A DNA stretch of 56,679 nucleotides, taken from positions 1 to 56,679 of the forward strand of contig JBOHLS010000018.1 in NCBI GenBank assembly GCA_050729835.1, in the 5' to 3' direction. Of the stretch, positions 34,960 through 44,177 are shown one piece after another. The position numbers and the translations under genes were made by a program. Under the pieces are notes generated by a model that had not been told where the DNA came from, made no database searches, and worked only from the letters and a program-made list of their open reading frames with translations. This stretch comes from REEB95 sp050729835. Lineage in GTDB: Bacteria; Pseudomonadota; Alphaproteobacteria; ATCC43930; CGMCC-115725. Every line of letters starts with the position of its first letter. Position 1 is the first letter of the stretch.

Positions 34960-35842
34960 GCGCGGCGACGATGCCGAGCAGCAGGCTCCAGCCGACGATG
35001 CGGTTGGAGCGGAACTTTGCAAGACAATCGGCGCTGTCGTCGATGTCGACCGTCGCCGCCTGCCAGCACAGCTGCGCCGCGGCGATGGCAAGGCCGAGCC
35101 AGAACGGCCAGGCGTTCGCGGCACGCGCGCCGGCCGCCGCCCACAGCGCCAACGCGGCGGCATAGAACGCGAACAGGAACGGCCGCGTGCGCCGGCCGAG
35201 CGCCAGCGCCGACGATTTGACGCCGATGAGCGCGTCGTCGTCTTTGTCCTGGTGGGCGTAGATGGTGTCGTAGCCGAGTGTCCAGCAGATGCCGCCGGCA
35301 TAGAGCAACACCGCCGGCCATTGGACGTCGCCGCGCGCCGCCGCCCAGCCCAAGAGTGCGCCCCAGTTGAAATTGAGGCCGAGGAAGAACTGCGGCCAAT
35401 AGGTGATGCGCTTCATAAAGGGATATGTGCCGATCAGCACCAGCACCAGCAGGCCGAGCCCGATCGCCGTCCGGTTGAACGAGAACAGCACCGCTGCGCC
35501 GATCGCCAGCTCCAGGACCATGAACGCGATCGCCTGCCTGACCGAGATCGCGCCGCTGGCGATCGGCCGCGTGCGCGTGCGGGCGACGCGGGCGTCGAAG
35601 TCGCGGTCGGCGATGTCGTTGAGCGTGCAGCCGGCGCCGCGCATGGCGATTGCGCCGATGCCGAACAGCGCCATCAGCCGCCAATCCGGCCAGGCCGTCG
35701 CCGCCAGCGCCATGCCCCACCAGCCGGGAAACAGCAGCAGCCAAGTGCCGATCGGCCGATCGAGCCGCGCCAACCTGAGATAAGGCCGCCACGCGGCCGG
35801 GGTGCAGCGGTCGACCCAGTCGCCGCTCCTTATGTCGGTCAT
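34949..35842 (-). CDS. ubiA: 4-hydroxybenzoate polyprenyltransferase
   Basis: Attaches the polyprenyl tail to 4-hydroxybenzoate in ubiquinone synthesis; an integral inner-membrane protein. The 297-residue product has about nine hydrophobic helices and the two aspartate motifs NDIADRDFD and DTIYAHQDKDDD for prenyl-diphosphate/Mg binding, with RPIASG between. ATG 35842 (MTDIRSGDW) matches the usual family N terminus and has G-rich bases before it; ATG 35872 is possible but lacks a ribosome site. Ubiquinone would supply the respiratory chain encoded further along. It is divergent from rsmE. Confidence 0.94.
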   Translation of the reverse strand: MTDIRSGDWVDRCTPAAWRPYLRLARLDRPIGTWLLLFPGWWGMALAATAWPDWRLMALFGIGAIAMRGAGCTLNDIADRDFDARVARTRTRPIASGAISVRQAIAFMVLELAIGAAVLFSFNRTAIGLGLLVLVLIGTYPFMKRITYWPQFFLGLNFNWGALLGWAAARGDVQWPAVLLYAGGICWTLGYDTIYAHQDKDDDALIGVKSSALALGRRTRPFLFAFYAAALALWAAAGARAANAWPFWLGLAIAAAQLCWQAATVDIDDSADCLAKFRSNRIVGWSLLLGIVAAHVV

Positions 35843-35895
35843 GCCCCATCTTGCCTGCAGGCCGGCTGTCATAAAAGTGTGGCACTATCGGGTCT

Positions 35896-36645
35896 ATGGC
35901 CTACCGCAAGATGACGCGGATCTTCGTCGAATCCGATCTCGCGCCCGGCGTCAGCCTGCGGGCGACGGCCGGCCAGGCGCATTACCTGCTGTCGGTGATG
36001 CGGATGAAGCGCGACGACGCGCTCGCGGTCTTCAACGGCCGCGACGGCGAGTTCGACGCCCGCATCGCCGAGGCCGGCCAGCGCGTCTGCACGCTCGCGC
36101 TCGGCCAGCGCCGCCGCCCGCAACGCACCGAGGGCGAGCTTTGGCTATGCTTCGCGCCGGTCAAGCGCGCACGGCTCGATTACCTGGTGGAGAAAGCGAC
36201 CGAACTCGGCGTCGCCGAGCTGCGGCCCGTCGTCACCGCGCGCACGGTCGTCGGGCGGGTTAATCTCGACCGCTGGCGCGCCAGCACGATCGAGGCGACG
36301 GAGCAGAGCGAGCGGCTGACCGTGCCGATCCTGCACGAGCCGGTGAAGCTCGCGGCGCTGCTCGCGGACTGGCCGCGTGGCCGCCGGCTCGTGTTCTGCG
36401 ACGAGACCGGCCAATCGCCGACGATCGCCGAGGCGGTCAAGGCGGTTGCCGGCGCGCCGTGCGCCGTCCTGATCGGACCGGAGGGCGGGTTTGCAGATTC
36501 GGAGCTTGACCTGTTGCGCAAGCTGCCTTTTGTTTGCGCCGTCGGTTTGGGCCCGCGCGTTTTGCGCGCCGACACCGCGGCGTTGGCGGCGCTGGCGGTG
36601 GTCCAGGCGGTGATCGGGGATTGGTCTGCGACCCGGTCGCGCTGA
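35896..36645 (+). CDS. rsmE: 16S rRNA (uracil(1498)-N(3))-methyltransferase
   Basis: Methylates U1498 of 16S rRNA. The 249-residue SPOUT-class enzyme has an N-terminal PUA-like part (RIFVESDLAPG, HYLLSVMRMKRDD), then KRARLDYLVEKATELGV, EQSERLTVPI, and the knot motifs IGPEGGF and LGPRVLRADTA. Full length. ATG 35896 or ATG 35911 (MTRIF) could start it. It is divergent from ubiA and 32 bp before gshA, an order common in alphaproteobacteria. Confidence 0.94.
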   Translation: MAYRKMTRIFVESDLAPGVSLRATAGQAHYLLSVMRMKRDDALAVFNGRDGEFDARIAEAGQRVCTLALGQRRRPQRTEGELWLCFAPVKRARLDYLVEKATELGVAELRPVVTARTVVGRVNLDRWRASTIEATEQSERLTVPILHEPVKLAALLADWPRGRRLVFCDETGQSPTIAEAVKAVAGAPCAVLIGPEGGFADSELDLLRKLPFVCAVGLGPRVLRADTAALAALAVVQAVIGDWSATRSR

Positions 36646-36677
36646 CCGTCCGGCTTTCGCAACATGGTTTGGTTCTG

Positions 36678-38042
36678 ATGTCGGCTCCCTCGCAATCCGG
36701 CGGCGCGCCTGTCACCGACCGGCGGCAACTGGTCGAATATCTCGCCTCGGGCGGCAAGCCGCGCGCGCAATGGCGCATCGGCACCGAGCACGAGAAATTC
36801 GCCTTTCGCCGCCGCGATTTGTCGCGTCCGCCTTACGACGGCGCCGACGGCATCCGCGCCCTGCTCGAACGCTTGCGGCGCTTCGGCTGGCAACCGGTGA
36901 TGGACGGCAACAATCTCATCGGCCTGTCCGAGGGCCAGGGCGCGATCTCGCTCGAACCCGGTGGGCAGTTCGAGCTGTCGGGCGCGCCGTTGACGACGTT
37001 GCACGAGACCTGCGGCGAATTGCATCGCCACCTGCGCCAGGTGCGCGAGGTCGCCGACGAGCTCGATCTCGGCATGCTCGGCATGGGGTTCGATCCCAAG
37101 TGGCGGCGCGAGGACGTGCCGTGGATGCCGAAGCGCCGCTACGCCATCATGCGCCGCTACATGCCGAAGAAGGGCAAGCTCGGCCTCGACATGATGCTGC
37201 GCACCTGCACCGTGCAGGTGAATCTCGATTTCGCCGACGAAGTCGACATGGTGACCAAGTTCCGCGTCGGCCTGGCGCTGCAACCGCTGGCGGTGGCGCT
37301 GTTCGCCAACTCGCCCTTCACCGAGGGCAAGCCCAACGGCTTCGTCAGCTATCGTAGCCAAGTCTGGACCGACACCGATCCCGACCGCAGCGGCACGCTG
37401 CCCTTCGTCTTCGAGCCCGGCATGGGCTTCGAGCGCTATGTCGATTACATGCTCGACATGCCGATGTACTTCGTCTACCGCGACGGCCAGTACGTCGACG
37501 TCGCCGGGCAGAGCTTCCGCGATTTCCTCAAGGGCAAGCTGCCCGCCCTGCCTGGCGCGCTGCCGACGCTGGGCGACTGGTCGGATCACCTGACGACGGC
37601 GTTTCCCGAAGTGCGGCTGAAGCAGTTCCTTGAAATGCGCGGCGCCGACGGCGGCCCGTGGCGCCGGCTGTGTGCGCTGCCGGCGCTGTGGACAGGCTTG
37701 CTTTACGATCAGGCGGCGCTCGACGCGGCTTCGGCGCTGATCAAGGACTGGACGCCGGCCGAGATCGAAGCGCTGCATGCCGTGGTACCGCGCCAGGGCC
37801 TGGCGACGATGTTCCGCGGTCGCCAGATCAAGGATTGGGCGCTGGACGTGTTGGCGATCGCGCGCGACGGGCTCCAGCGCCGCGCTGCGCTCGACACCAC
37901 CAAGGACGACGAGCGCATCTATCTCGAGCCGCTGTTCGAGATCGCCGAGCGCGGCCGCACGCCGGCCGAGCTCTTGGTCGATGAGTTCAACACGCGCTGG
38001 GGCGGCCGGATCGAGCCGCTCTACAGCGAACAGGCTTATTGA
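36678..38042 (+). CDS. gshA: Glutamate-cysteine ligase, plant/alphaproteobacterial type
   Basis: First step of glutathione synthesis, joining glutamate and cysteine with ATP in the cytoplasm. The 454-residue product matches the plant/proteobacterial class: WRIGTEHEKFAF, GQGAISLEPGGQFELSG, MGFDPKW, MRRYMPKKG, and RTCTVQVNLDF. ATG 36678 follows rsmE closely; an upstream in-frame stretch lies inside rsmE and was rejected. Glutathione could support the peroxiredoxin further along. It ends overlapping the glycoside hydrolase gene by 7 bp, tail to tail. Confidence 0.95.
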   Translation: MSAPSQSGGAPVTDRRQLVEYLASGGKPRAQWRIGTEHEKFAFRRRDLSRPPYDGADGIRALLERLRRFGWQPVMDGNNLIGLSEGQGAISLEPGGQFELSGAPLTTLHETCGELHRHLRQVREVADELDLGMLGMGFDPKWRREDVPWMPKRRYAIMRRYMPKKGKLGLDMMLRTCTVQVNLDFADEVDMVTKFRVGLALQPLAVALFANSPFTEGKPNGFVSYRSQVWTDTDPDRSGTLPFVFEPGMGFERYVDYMLDMPMYFVYRDGQYVDVAGQSFRDFLKGKLPALPGALPTLGDWSDHLTTAFPEVRLKQFLEMRGADGGPWRRLCALPALWTGLLYDQAALDAASALIKDWTPAEIEALHAVVPRQGLATMFRGRQIKDWALDVLAIARDGLQRRAALDTTKDDERIYLEPLFEIAERGRTPAELLVDEFNTRWGGRIEPLYSEQAY

Positions 38043-39970
38043 GTCAGCGACGCCGTCGCCCAGAGTCGGGGATCGGCCGAGGCGGCTTCGGGTGTTTCGC
38101 CCGACAGCGACATCCAGCGGGCGCGGAACCAGCTGCGCGCCGAGACCTCGAGCTTGATGCGGCGCGACTCCGGCGGGCCCGATACACCGAGTGCGCTCCA
38201 TGGGATCGACGCGTCGGCGACGATGCGTGGCTGGTCGGCGCCGAAATAGTGCACCGTGCCGCCGGCGGCCGGCGGGCAGGTCGAACCGTGCTGCTCGTCC
38301 GCCGCGCCGACGCAGAGCAGCGGCCGCATCGGCGGATAGTCGCGCGTCTTGCCCTTGGGCGGAATGAAATAGAGCGTGAAGCGGCGCGGCCCGGCGCCGG
38401 CGTCGAGATCGAGCTCGACGCGATAGGCCTCGCTCAGCGGGAAGCCGCCGCGATAGGCGAGCGCGCCGATGTCGTAGTAATCCTGGCCGATGGTGGCGAA
38501 CGCGATGCCGCGCGCATTCCAGGCCAGATAAACCTCGCCGAAGGGCACGTCGCCGGGCGCTGTCAAAAGCGGCGGCAGCAGCGAGACCGGCTTCGGCCAG
38601 TCGATCAGCGACGGCGTGGCGATGTCGATCGCCGCGTGCGGCATGCGGATCGCGTCGCGGCTTTGGCGCGCCAGTGGCGCGGCGGTGGCGTGAAGCTGCG
38701 GCAGCTCGCGGTTGACCGTGGCGAGCGCCGTCACCAGGCGTTGGTACGGGCGGTCGTCGATGTCGACCAGGCCGAAATTATAGTCCTCGCTGTCCTGCCG
38801 GCCGCCCAGCGGATAGTCGTAGTACTGGAACCAGTCGCTGCCGAGAATCTCCGGAATTGCGGCGAAGTTGCGCGCGGCGGCGCTGGCGCCGGTGGCGCGC
38901 GCGGCCTGGGTCTCGACCGTCATCAGATGGCCGTTGTTGCGGTTGCCGGTGCGGTTCTGATGCGCGGCGTAGAACCACTCAGAGATCAACACCGGCTTGC
39001 CGCCCGACAGCGTGCGCAAGCCGTCGAAGAAATAAGGCGCGACCCAGCCCTCGGGGCTGTCGACGTTGTAGTTGGTGGCGATGACGTCAACATGATGCGC
39101 CTCGGCGCGGATCGCCGCCGGGTCGTAATAGATCGGCAGGCGGTCGCCGAAATACAGCGCATCGGGATCGGCCTTATGAATCGCCGCCGCGGCCAGCGCG
39201 TAATAACGGTCGGCGACGATGCCGGTCCATTGCGATATCGCCGCGGCGCCGTCGCCGCCGGGCCTGAGCCGCGTCGTCTGGCGGGTGGCCAGCAGCTCTG
39301 CCCATGAATCGACGCCGGCGGGCGGCACGAAATCGCGCGTGAAGCGGCGCCAGTCGTCGCCATAGCGCACGCGCAGCATGGCGACGAGCCGCCGCTTGGT
39401 GAAGTTTGCGGCCGGCTTGCGCGAATAGAAGGTGAAGAGCGCGCCGTCCCACCAGCCGACCTCGTTGTCCGAGAAATAGCCGATGCGATAGGCGGTGTGG
39501 CGATAGGGCGCAATCAGCTTCGCCGCTTCGGCGTCCATGATCGCCGCCATATCGGGCCGGAACGGATCGAACCAATGGAATTTGGCGAGCCGGCCAAGCT
39601 CGAGGTCAATCGTCGTCGGCAGGCGCAGCTGCTGTGGCGGCAGCGACCAGGCGCCGGCGGCGTTGAAGCCCCATTCGTGCAGCCGTGCGTCGGTCGCGGC
39701 GATCCAGTTGGTGAGCGAGGCGTAGTGGGCGCGCCAGTCGTAATGCGGCCGGTCGAGCTTGGCGCCCGACAGCCCGTCGTCGAGCACGTTGACGCCGATC
39801 GAATAGGTGCGCCGGCCGCACGGATCGACCAGCCAGGAGCGGCCGTCCTGCTCGACGGTTTGCCAACGCGTCGTCGGCGCGTGCGCCAAGTCGCAGGCGG
39901 CGAAGGCCGGTCCGATCGAGGCAAGAAATGCGGCGAGCGCGCCGGCGCAGGCCCGCCGGAAAAGCCTCAT
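38036..39970 (-). CDS. Secreted GH-A-clan glycoside hydrolase, GH50/agarase-like
   Basis: A 644-residue exported enzyme. Residues 1-24 are a signal peptide ending AFA. Residues of about 30-420 look like a TIM barrel with GYFSDNEVGWW (candidate acid/base Glu170) and PVLISEWFY (candidate nucleophile Glu331), the paired Glu pattern of clan GH-A and close to agarase-type GH50 proteins. Residues of about 490-640 resemble a CBM9/DOMON-like beta sandwich (VYLAWNARGIAFATI, FTLYFIPPKG). The substrate is unknown. The start overlaps the tldD stop by 4 bp (ATGA), so it is translated with tldD. No transporters or other sugar genes are adjacent. Confidence 0.75.
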   Translation of the reverse strand: MRLFRRACAGALAAFLASIGPAFAACDLAHAPTTRWQTVEQDGRSWLVDPCGRRTYSIGVNVLDDGLSGAKLDRPHYDWRAHYASLTNWIAATDARLHEWGFNAAGAWSLPPQQLRLPTTIDLELGRLAKFHWFDPFRPDMAAIMDAEAAKLIAPYRHTAYRIGYFSDNEVGWWDGALFTFYSRKPAANFTKRRLVAMLRVRYGDDWRRFTRDFVPPAGVDSWAELLATRQTTRLRPGGDGAAAISQWTGIVADRYYALAAAAIHKADPDALYFGDRLPIYYDPAAIRAEAHHVDVIATNYNVDSPEGWVAPYFFDGLRTLSGGKPVLISEWFYAAHQNRTGNRNNGHLMTVETQAARATGASAAARNFAAIPEILGSDWFQYYDYPLGGRQDSEDYNFGLVDIDDRPYQRLVTALATVNRELPQLHATAAPLARQSRDAIRMPHAAIDIATPSLIDWPKPVSLLPPLLTAPGDVPFGEVYLAWNARGIAFATIGQDYYDIGALAYRGGFPLSEAYRVELDLDAGAGPRRFTLYFIPPKGKTRDYPPMRPLLCVGAADEQHGSTCPPAAGGTVHYFGADQPRIVADASIPWSALGVSGPPESRRIKLEVSARSWFRARWMSLSGETPEAASADPRLWATASLTQ

Positions 39971-41400
39971 GCGGCGGTGCCGCCCACCGTGAGTCCGTCC
40001 ATCCGCAGCGTCGGCTGGCCGACGCCGACCGGCACGCCTTGGCCGTCCTTGCCGCAGACGCCGACACCGTCGTCGAGCTTCAGGTCGTTGCCGATCATGG
40101 TGATCTTGGTCAACGCGTCGGGTCCGTTGCCGATCAGGGTCGCGCCCTTGAGTGCGGGCCCGACCTTGCCGTTCTCGATCAGATAGGCCTCGGAGGCGGA
40201 GAACACGAACTTGCCCGAGGTGATGTCGACCTGGCCGCCGCCGAAATTGACCGCATAGACGCCGCGCTTCACCGAGCCGACGATCTCGGCCGGGTCGTGC
40301 TTCCCGGCGAGCATATAGGTGTTGGTCATGCGCGGCATCGGCGCATGCGCGTAGCTCTGCCGCCGGCCGTTGCCGGTCGGTTTCATGTTCATCAGCCTGG
40401 CGTTGAGCCGGTCCTGCATGTAGCCGCAGAGAATGCCGTCCTCAATGAGCGTGGTGCACGCGCCGGGCGTGCCCTCGTCGTCGACAGTGAGCGAGCCGCG
40501 CCGGTCCTTGAGCGTGCCGTCGTCGACCACGGTGACGCCGGGTGATGCCACGCGCTGCCCGATCATGCCGGTGAAGGCCGATGTCTGCTTGCGGTTGAAG
40601 TCGCCTTCGAGGCCGTGTCCAACCGCCTCGTGCAGCATCACGCCCGGCCAGCCGGGCCCGAGCACGACGGTCATCTCGCCCGCCGGCGCCGGCACCGACG
40701 CCAGGTTCACCAGCGCCTGGCGCAACGCCTCGTCGACCTGTGTCCGCCACCGCGCCGGGTCGAGATAGCGCGCATATTCGACGCGGCCGCCGGCGCCGTG
40801 ACTGCCGACTTCCATGCGGCCGTTCTCTTCCACGATCACGCTGACGTTGAGCCGCACCAGCGGCCGAATGTCAGCTTGCGCCTGGCCGTCGGCGCGGATG
40901 ATCTCGACCGCGCGCCATTCGCCGGCCAGCGACGCCATCACCTGCTTGACGCGCTTGTCCTTGGCGCGGGTATAGGCGTCGATCTCCATCAGGAGCTTGG
41001 TCTTCGCCGCGAAGGGCACGAGCTCGAGCGGATTGGCGTCGGTGTAGAGTTGCCGGTTGGTGCCCGGCGGCGGCGCGGCGATCGCGCCGGCATGGCCGTG
41101 CTGTACCGCGCGCACGGTTTCGCCGGCGCGCCGGATCGCGTCCTCCGACAAGTCCGAGGCGTGCGCGTAGCCGGCGGCCTCGCCCGAGAGCGCGCGCAAG
41201 CCGAAGCCTTGCGACTGGTCGAAGCTGGCGCTCTTGATGCGGCCGTCGTCGAGCGCGATCGCCTCGGACTGGTTCCACTCGAGGAACAGTTCTCCGTCGT
41301 CCATGCCGGCGAGCGACTCGCGGACGATCCGGTCGACGCGCGCGCGATCCATGCCGGTGCCGGCGAAAAACAGCGTTTCGGCGCGCGCCAGATCGGTCAT
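39967..41400 (-). CDS. tldD: TldD metalloprotease subunit
   Basis: Catalytic half of the TldD/TldE protease. The 477-residue product has the zinc motif HEAVGH (His257, Glu258, His262) in MLHEAVGHGLEGDFNRK. Other family marks are FGLRALSGEAAGYAH near the start and the C-terminal GQVDITSGKFVFSASEAYLIENG with IGNGPDALTKITMIG. ATG 41400 is preceded by AGGAG with a 7-nt gap. It is divergent from the cytochrome oxidase operon and coupled to the glycoside hydrolase gene by a 4-bp overlap. Its partner pmbA is in another operon in this window. Confidence 0.95.
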   Translation of the reverse strand: MTDLARAETLFFAGTGMDRARVDRIVRESLAGMDDGELFLEWNQSEAIALDDGRIKSASFDQSQGFGLRALSGEAAGYAHASDLSEDAIRRAGETVRAVQHGHAGAIAAPPPGTNRQLYTDANPLELVPFAAKTKLLMEIDAYTRAKDKRVKQVMASLAGEWRAVEIIRADGQAQADIRPLVRLNVSVIVEENGRMEVGSHGAGGRVEYARYLDPARWRTQVDEALRQALVNLASVPAPAGEMTVVLGPGWPGVMLHEAVGHGLEGDFNRKQTSAFTGMIGQRVASPGVTVVDDGTLKDRRGSLTVDDEGTPGACTTLIEDGILCGYMQDRLNARLMNMKPTGNGRRQSYAHAPMPRMTNTYMLAGKHDPAEIVGSVKRGVYAVNFGGGQVDITSGKFVFSASEAYLIENGKVGPALKGATLIGNGPDALTKITMIGNDLKLDDGVGVCGKDGQGVPVGVGQPTLRMDGLTVGGTAA

Positions 41401-41674
41401 GTCTCGGCTCCTATTCGGCCCCGTTTCATTGCCAGAAACAGACATGGGGTGCCAGGGCCGATTGCGCCAGCACCGACGCGGCGCATTTTGGGCGTCGCAG
41501 GCCAGTTTATGCGGCATAAAGTCGCAATGTTGCGGTTGGCATCACGCGCCGCCGTTCGCTATGACAGGCCGGATGCGGACCGGTTTCGCGCCTCGGTACT
41601 TTCGTGTAGCGTCCCGCACCGTCGTTGCGGCATCGCGGCGACGTATCGGCTCAGGTGAGGGCGAGGGGATGTCC

Positions 41675-42541
41675 ATGGCACGGGTTCCGGCAAATCGGAT
41701 CACGGATTTCGCGCGTCGCGCCGCGCGCGCGCTGCTGGGGCTTCCAGCGCTGCTCGCCGCCGCGCTGCCGGCCTGGGCGGAGCAGCCGCACGACTGGCAG
41801 CTCGGCTTGCAGCCGGCGGCGACGCCGGTGCGCGATCACGTCGACGCCCTGAACACCGAGCTGACAGTTATCATCGTATTGATCACGCTGTTCGTAATAG
41901 GTCTGCTGCTCTACGTCGTCATCCGCTTCAACGCCAAGCGCCACCCGGTGCCGTCGCGCACCACGCACAACACGGTGCTCGAACTTCTCTGGACGCTCGG
42001 GCCGGTGCTGATCCTGGTGATCATCGCCGTACCGTCGTTCAAGCTGCTGTATTTCATGGGTGACACGCCGCACGCCCAGATGACCGTCAAGATCACCGGC
42101 CACCAGTGGTACTGGAGCTACGATTATCCCGATCAGGGCGATTTCAGCTTCGACAGCAACATCCTGTCCGACGCGCAAGACAAGCAAGCCGGCGATCCGC
42201 GCTTGCTCGGCGTCAACAACGTGATGGTGGTGCCGGTCGGCAAGGTGGTGCGTGTGCTGATCACCAGCACCGACGTGATCCACAGCTGGTTCGTGCCCTC
42301 CTTCGGCGTCCAGGAATACGCCGTTCCCGGTCGCGTCAACGAAGCCTGGTTCAAAGTCGAGCGGCCGGGAGTCTATTATGGCCAGTGCAACCAGATCTGC
42401 GGCATCAATCACTCGTTCATGCCGATCGAAATCCACGCGGTCTCGGCCAACGACTTCACCAAATGGGCGGCCGACGCCAAGAAGAAGTATGCGAACGACG
42501 ACGGCGGCGCGTTGAAGCTCGCCGCCGACGCATCGCGGTAG
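41675..42541 (+). CDS. coxB: Cytochrome c oxidase subunit II
   Basis: Carries the CuA centre that takes electrons from cytochrome c in aa3-type oxidase. The 288-residue product has a signal-like N terminus, two membrane helices (about 55-120) and a periplasmic cupredoxin domain. The copper ligands are in CNQICGINHSFMP: Cys238, Cys242, His246 and Met249, with a His upstream in DVIHSWFVPSFG. GHQWYWSYDYP is the aromatic entry patch. ATG 41675 is preferred over ATG 41669 because GAGGGG then lies 6 nt upstream. First gene of the oxidase operon. Confidence 0.95.
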   Translation: MARVPANRITDFARRAARALLGLPALLAAALPAWAEQPHDWQLGLQPAATPVRDHVDALNTELTVIIVLITLFVIGLLLYVVIRFNAKRHPVPSRTTHNTVLELLWTLGPVLILVIIAVPSFKLLYFMGDTPHAQMTVKITGHQWYWSYDYPDQGDFSFDSNILSDAQDKQAGDPRLLGVNNVMVVPVGKVVRVLITSTDVIHSWFVPSFGVQEYAVPGRVNEAWFKVERPGVYYGQCNQICGINHSFMPIEIHAVSANDFTKWAADAKKKYANDDGGALKLAADASR

Positions 42542-42557
42542 CATTCGCGAGGAATCC

Positions 42558-44174
42558 ATGACCTACGGAACGATGACGCACGACGAGCACGCCGAACACC
42601 GCTATGGGTTCGTGACCCGCTGGCTGTTTTCGACGAACCACAAGGATATCGGCACGCTCTATCTGATCTTCGCGATCAGCGCTGGGCTCATCGGCGGCGC
42701 ATTCTCGGTCGTTATGCGTTACAACCTGATGCGGCCGGGCGACGTGCTGTTCCACAACGATCACCAGCTCTACAACGTCATCATCACTGCACACGGCCTC
42801 ACGATGATATTTTTCGTGGTGATGCCGGCGCTCATCGGCGGGTTCGGTAACTGGTTCGTGCCGCTGATGATCGGCTCGCCCGACATGGCCTTCCCACGCA
42901 TGAACAACATCAGCTTCTGGCTGCTGGTGCCGTCGTTCCTGCTGCTGCTGGCCTCGACCATGGTCGGCGATCCGGCCGGCGCCGGTACGGGCTGGACGCT
43001 TTACCCGCCGCTTTCTGCCAAGATCGGCCATCCCGGGCCGTCGGTCGACATGGTGATCTTCTCGCTGCATCTGGCGGGCGCCTCGTCGATCATGGGCGCG
43101 ATCAACTTCATCACCACGATCTTCAACATGCGCGCGCCCGGCATGACGCTGCACAAGATGCCGCTGTTCGTATGGTCCATCCTGGTGACGACGTTCCTGC
43201 TCCTGCTGGCGCTGCCGGTGCTGGCGGGCGCGATCACCATGCTGCTGACTGACCGCAATTTCGGCACCACCTTCTTCGATCCGTCGGGCGGCGGCGATCC
43301 GCTGCTGTTCCTGCACCTGTTCTGGTTCTTCGGCCATCCCGAGGTCTACATCATGATTCTGCCGGCGTTCGGCATCATCAGCCAGGTGGTCTCGACCTTC
43401 TCGAAGAAGCCGGTCTTCGGCTATCTCGGCATGGCCTATGCGATGGTGTCGATCGGCGTGATCGGCTTCGTGGTGTGGGCGCACCACATGTTCACGACCG
43501 GCATCAGCGTCGACACCCAGGCCTATTTCACGGCCGCCACGATGGTCATCGCCGTGCCGACGGGCATCAAGATATTCTCGTGGATCGCGACCATGTGGGA
43601 GGGCTCGATCGAGTTCAAGACGCCGATGCTGTTCGCCATCGGCTTCCTGTTCCTGTTCACCGTCGGCGGCGTGACCGGCGTCGTGCTGGCCAACGCCGGC
43701 GTCGACCACACATTGCACAACACCTATTACGTCGTCGCGCACTTCCACTACGTGCTGTCGCTGGGATCGGTGTTTGGCCTGTTCGCTGGCTTCTACTACT
43801 GGATCGGCAAGATGTCGGGCCGGCAATACAACGAGACCTTCGGCAAGATCCATTTCTGGACGACCTTCATCGGCGTCAACCTGACGTTCTTCCCGATGCA
43901 TTTCCTCGGGCTCGCCGGCATGCCGCGTCGCATCAGCGACTATCCCGACGCCTTCGCCGGCTGGAACATGGTCGCCTCGATCGGCGCGTTCATCTCCTAC
44001 GCCTCGACCCTGTTCTTCATATACATCGTCTTCCACACGCTGCTTGCCGGGAAGAAGGTTGGCGCGAACTATTGGGGCGAGGGCGCCACGACGCTCGAAT
44101 GGACGGTCTCGTCGCCGCCGCCGTTCCACAGCTACGACGAGCTGCCGCACGTCGCCTCGACCCACGGCCACTGA
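42558..44174 (+). CDS. ctaD: Cytochrome c oxidase subunit I (aa3 type)
   Basis: The proton-pumping catalytic subunit with heme a, heme a3 and CuB in the inner membrane. The 538-residue product has twelve hydrophobic helices. Key motifs are FSTNHKDIGTLY, TAHGLTMIFF (heme a ligand), FWFFGHPEVYIMILP with the cross-linked His-Tyr, VWAHHMF (CuB ligands), and HNTYYVVAHFHYVLS (heme ligands). It is full length, 16 bp after coxB and 3 bp before ctaB. Confidence 0.97.
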   Translation: MTYGTMTHDEHAEHRYGFVTRWLFSTNHKDIGTLYLIFAISAGLIGGAFSVVMRYNLMRPGDVLFHNDHQLYNVIITAHGLTMIFFVVMPALIGGFGNWFVPLMIGSPDMAFPRMNNISFWLLVPSFLLLLASTMVGDPAGAGTGWTLYPPLSAKIGHPGPSVDMVIFSLHLAGASSIMGAINFITTIFNMRAPGMTLHKMPLFVWSILVTTFLLLLALPVLAGAITMLLTDRNFGTTFFDPSGGGDPLLFLHLFWFFGHPEVYIMILPAFGIISQVVSTFSKKPVFGYLGMAYAMVSIGVIGFVVWAHHMFTTGISVDTQAYFTAATMVIAVPTGIKIFSWIATMWEGSIEFKTPMLFAIGFLFLFTVGGVTGVVLANAGVDHTLHNTYYVVAHFHYVLSLGSVFGLFAGFYYWIGKMSGRQYNETFGKIHFWTTFIGVNLTFFPMHFLGLAGMPRRISDYPDAFAGWNMVASIGAFISYASTLFFIYIVFHTLLAGKKVGANYWGEGATTLEWTVSSPPPFHSYDELPHVASTHGH

Positions 44175-44177
44175 GCG

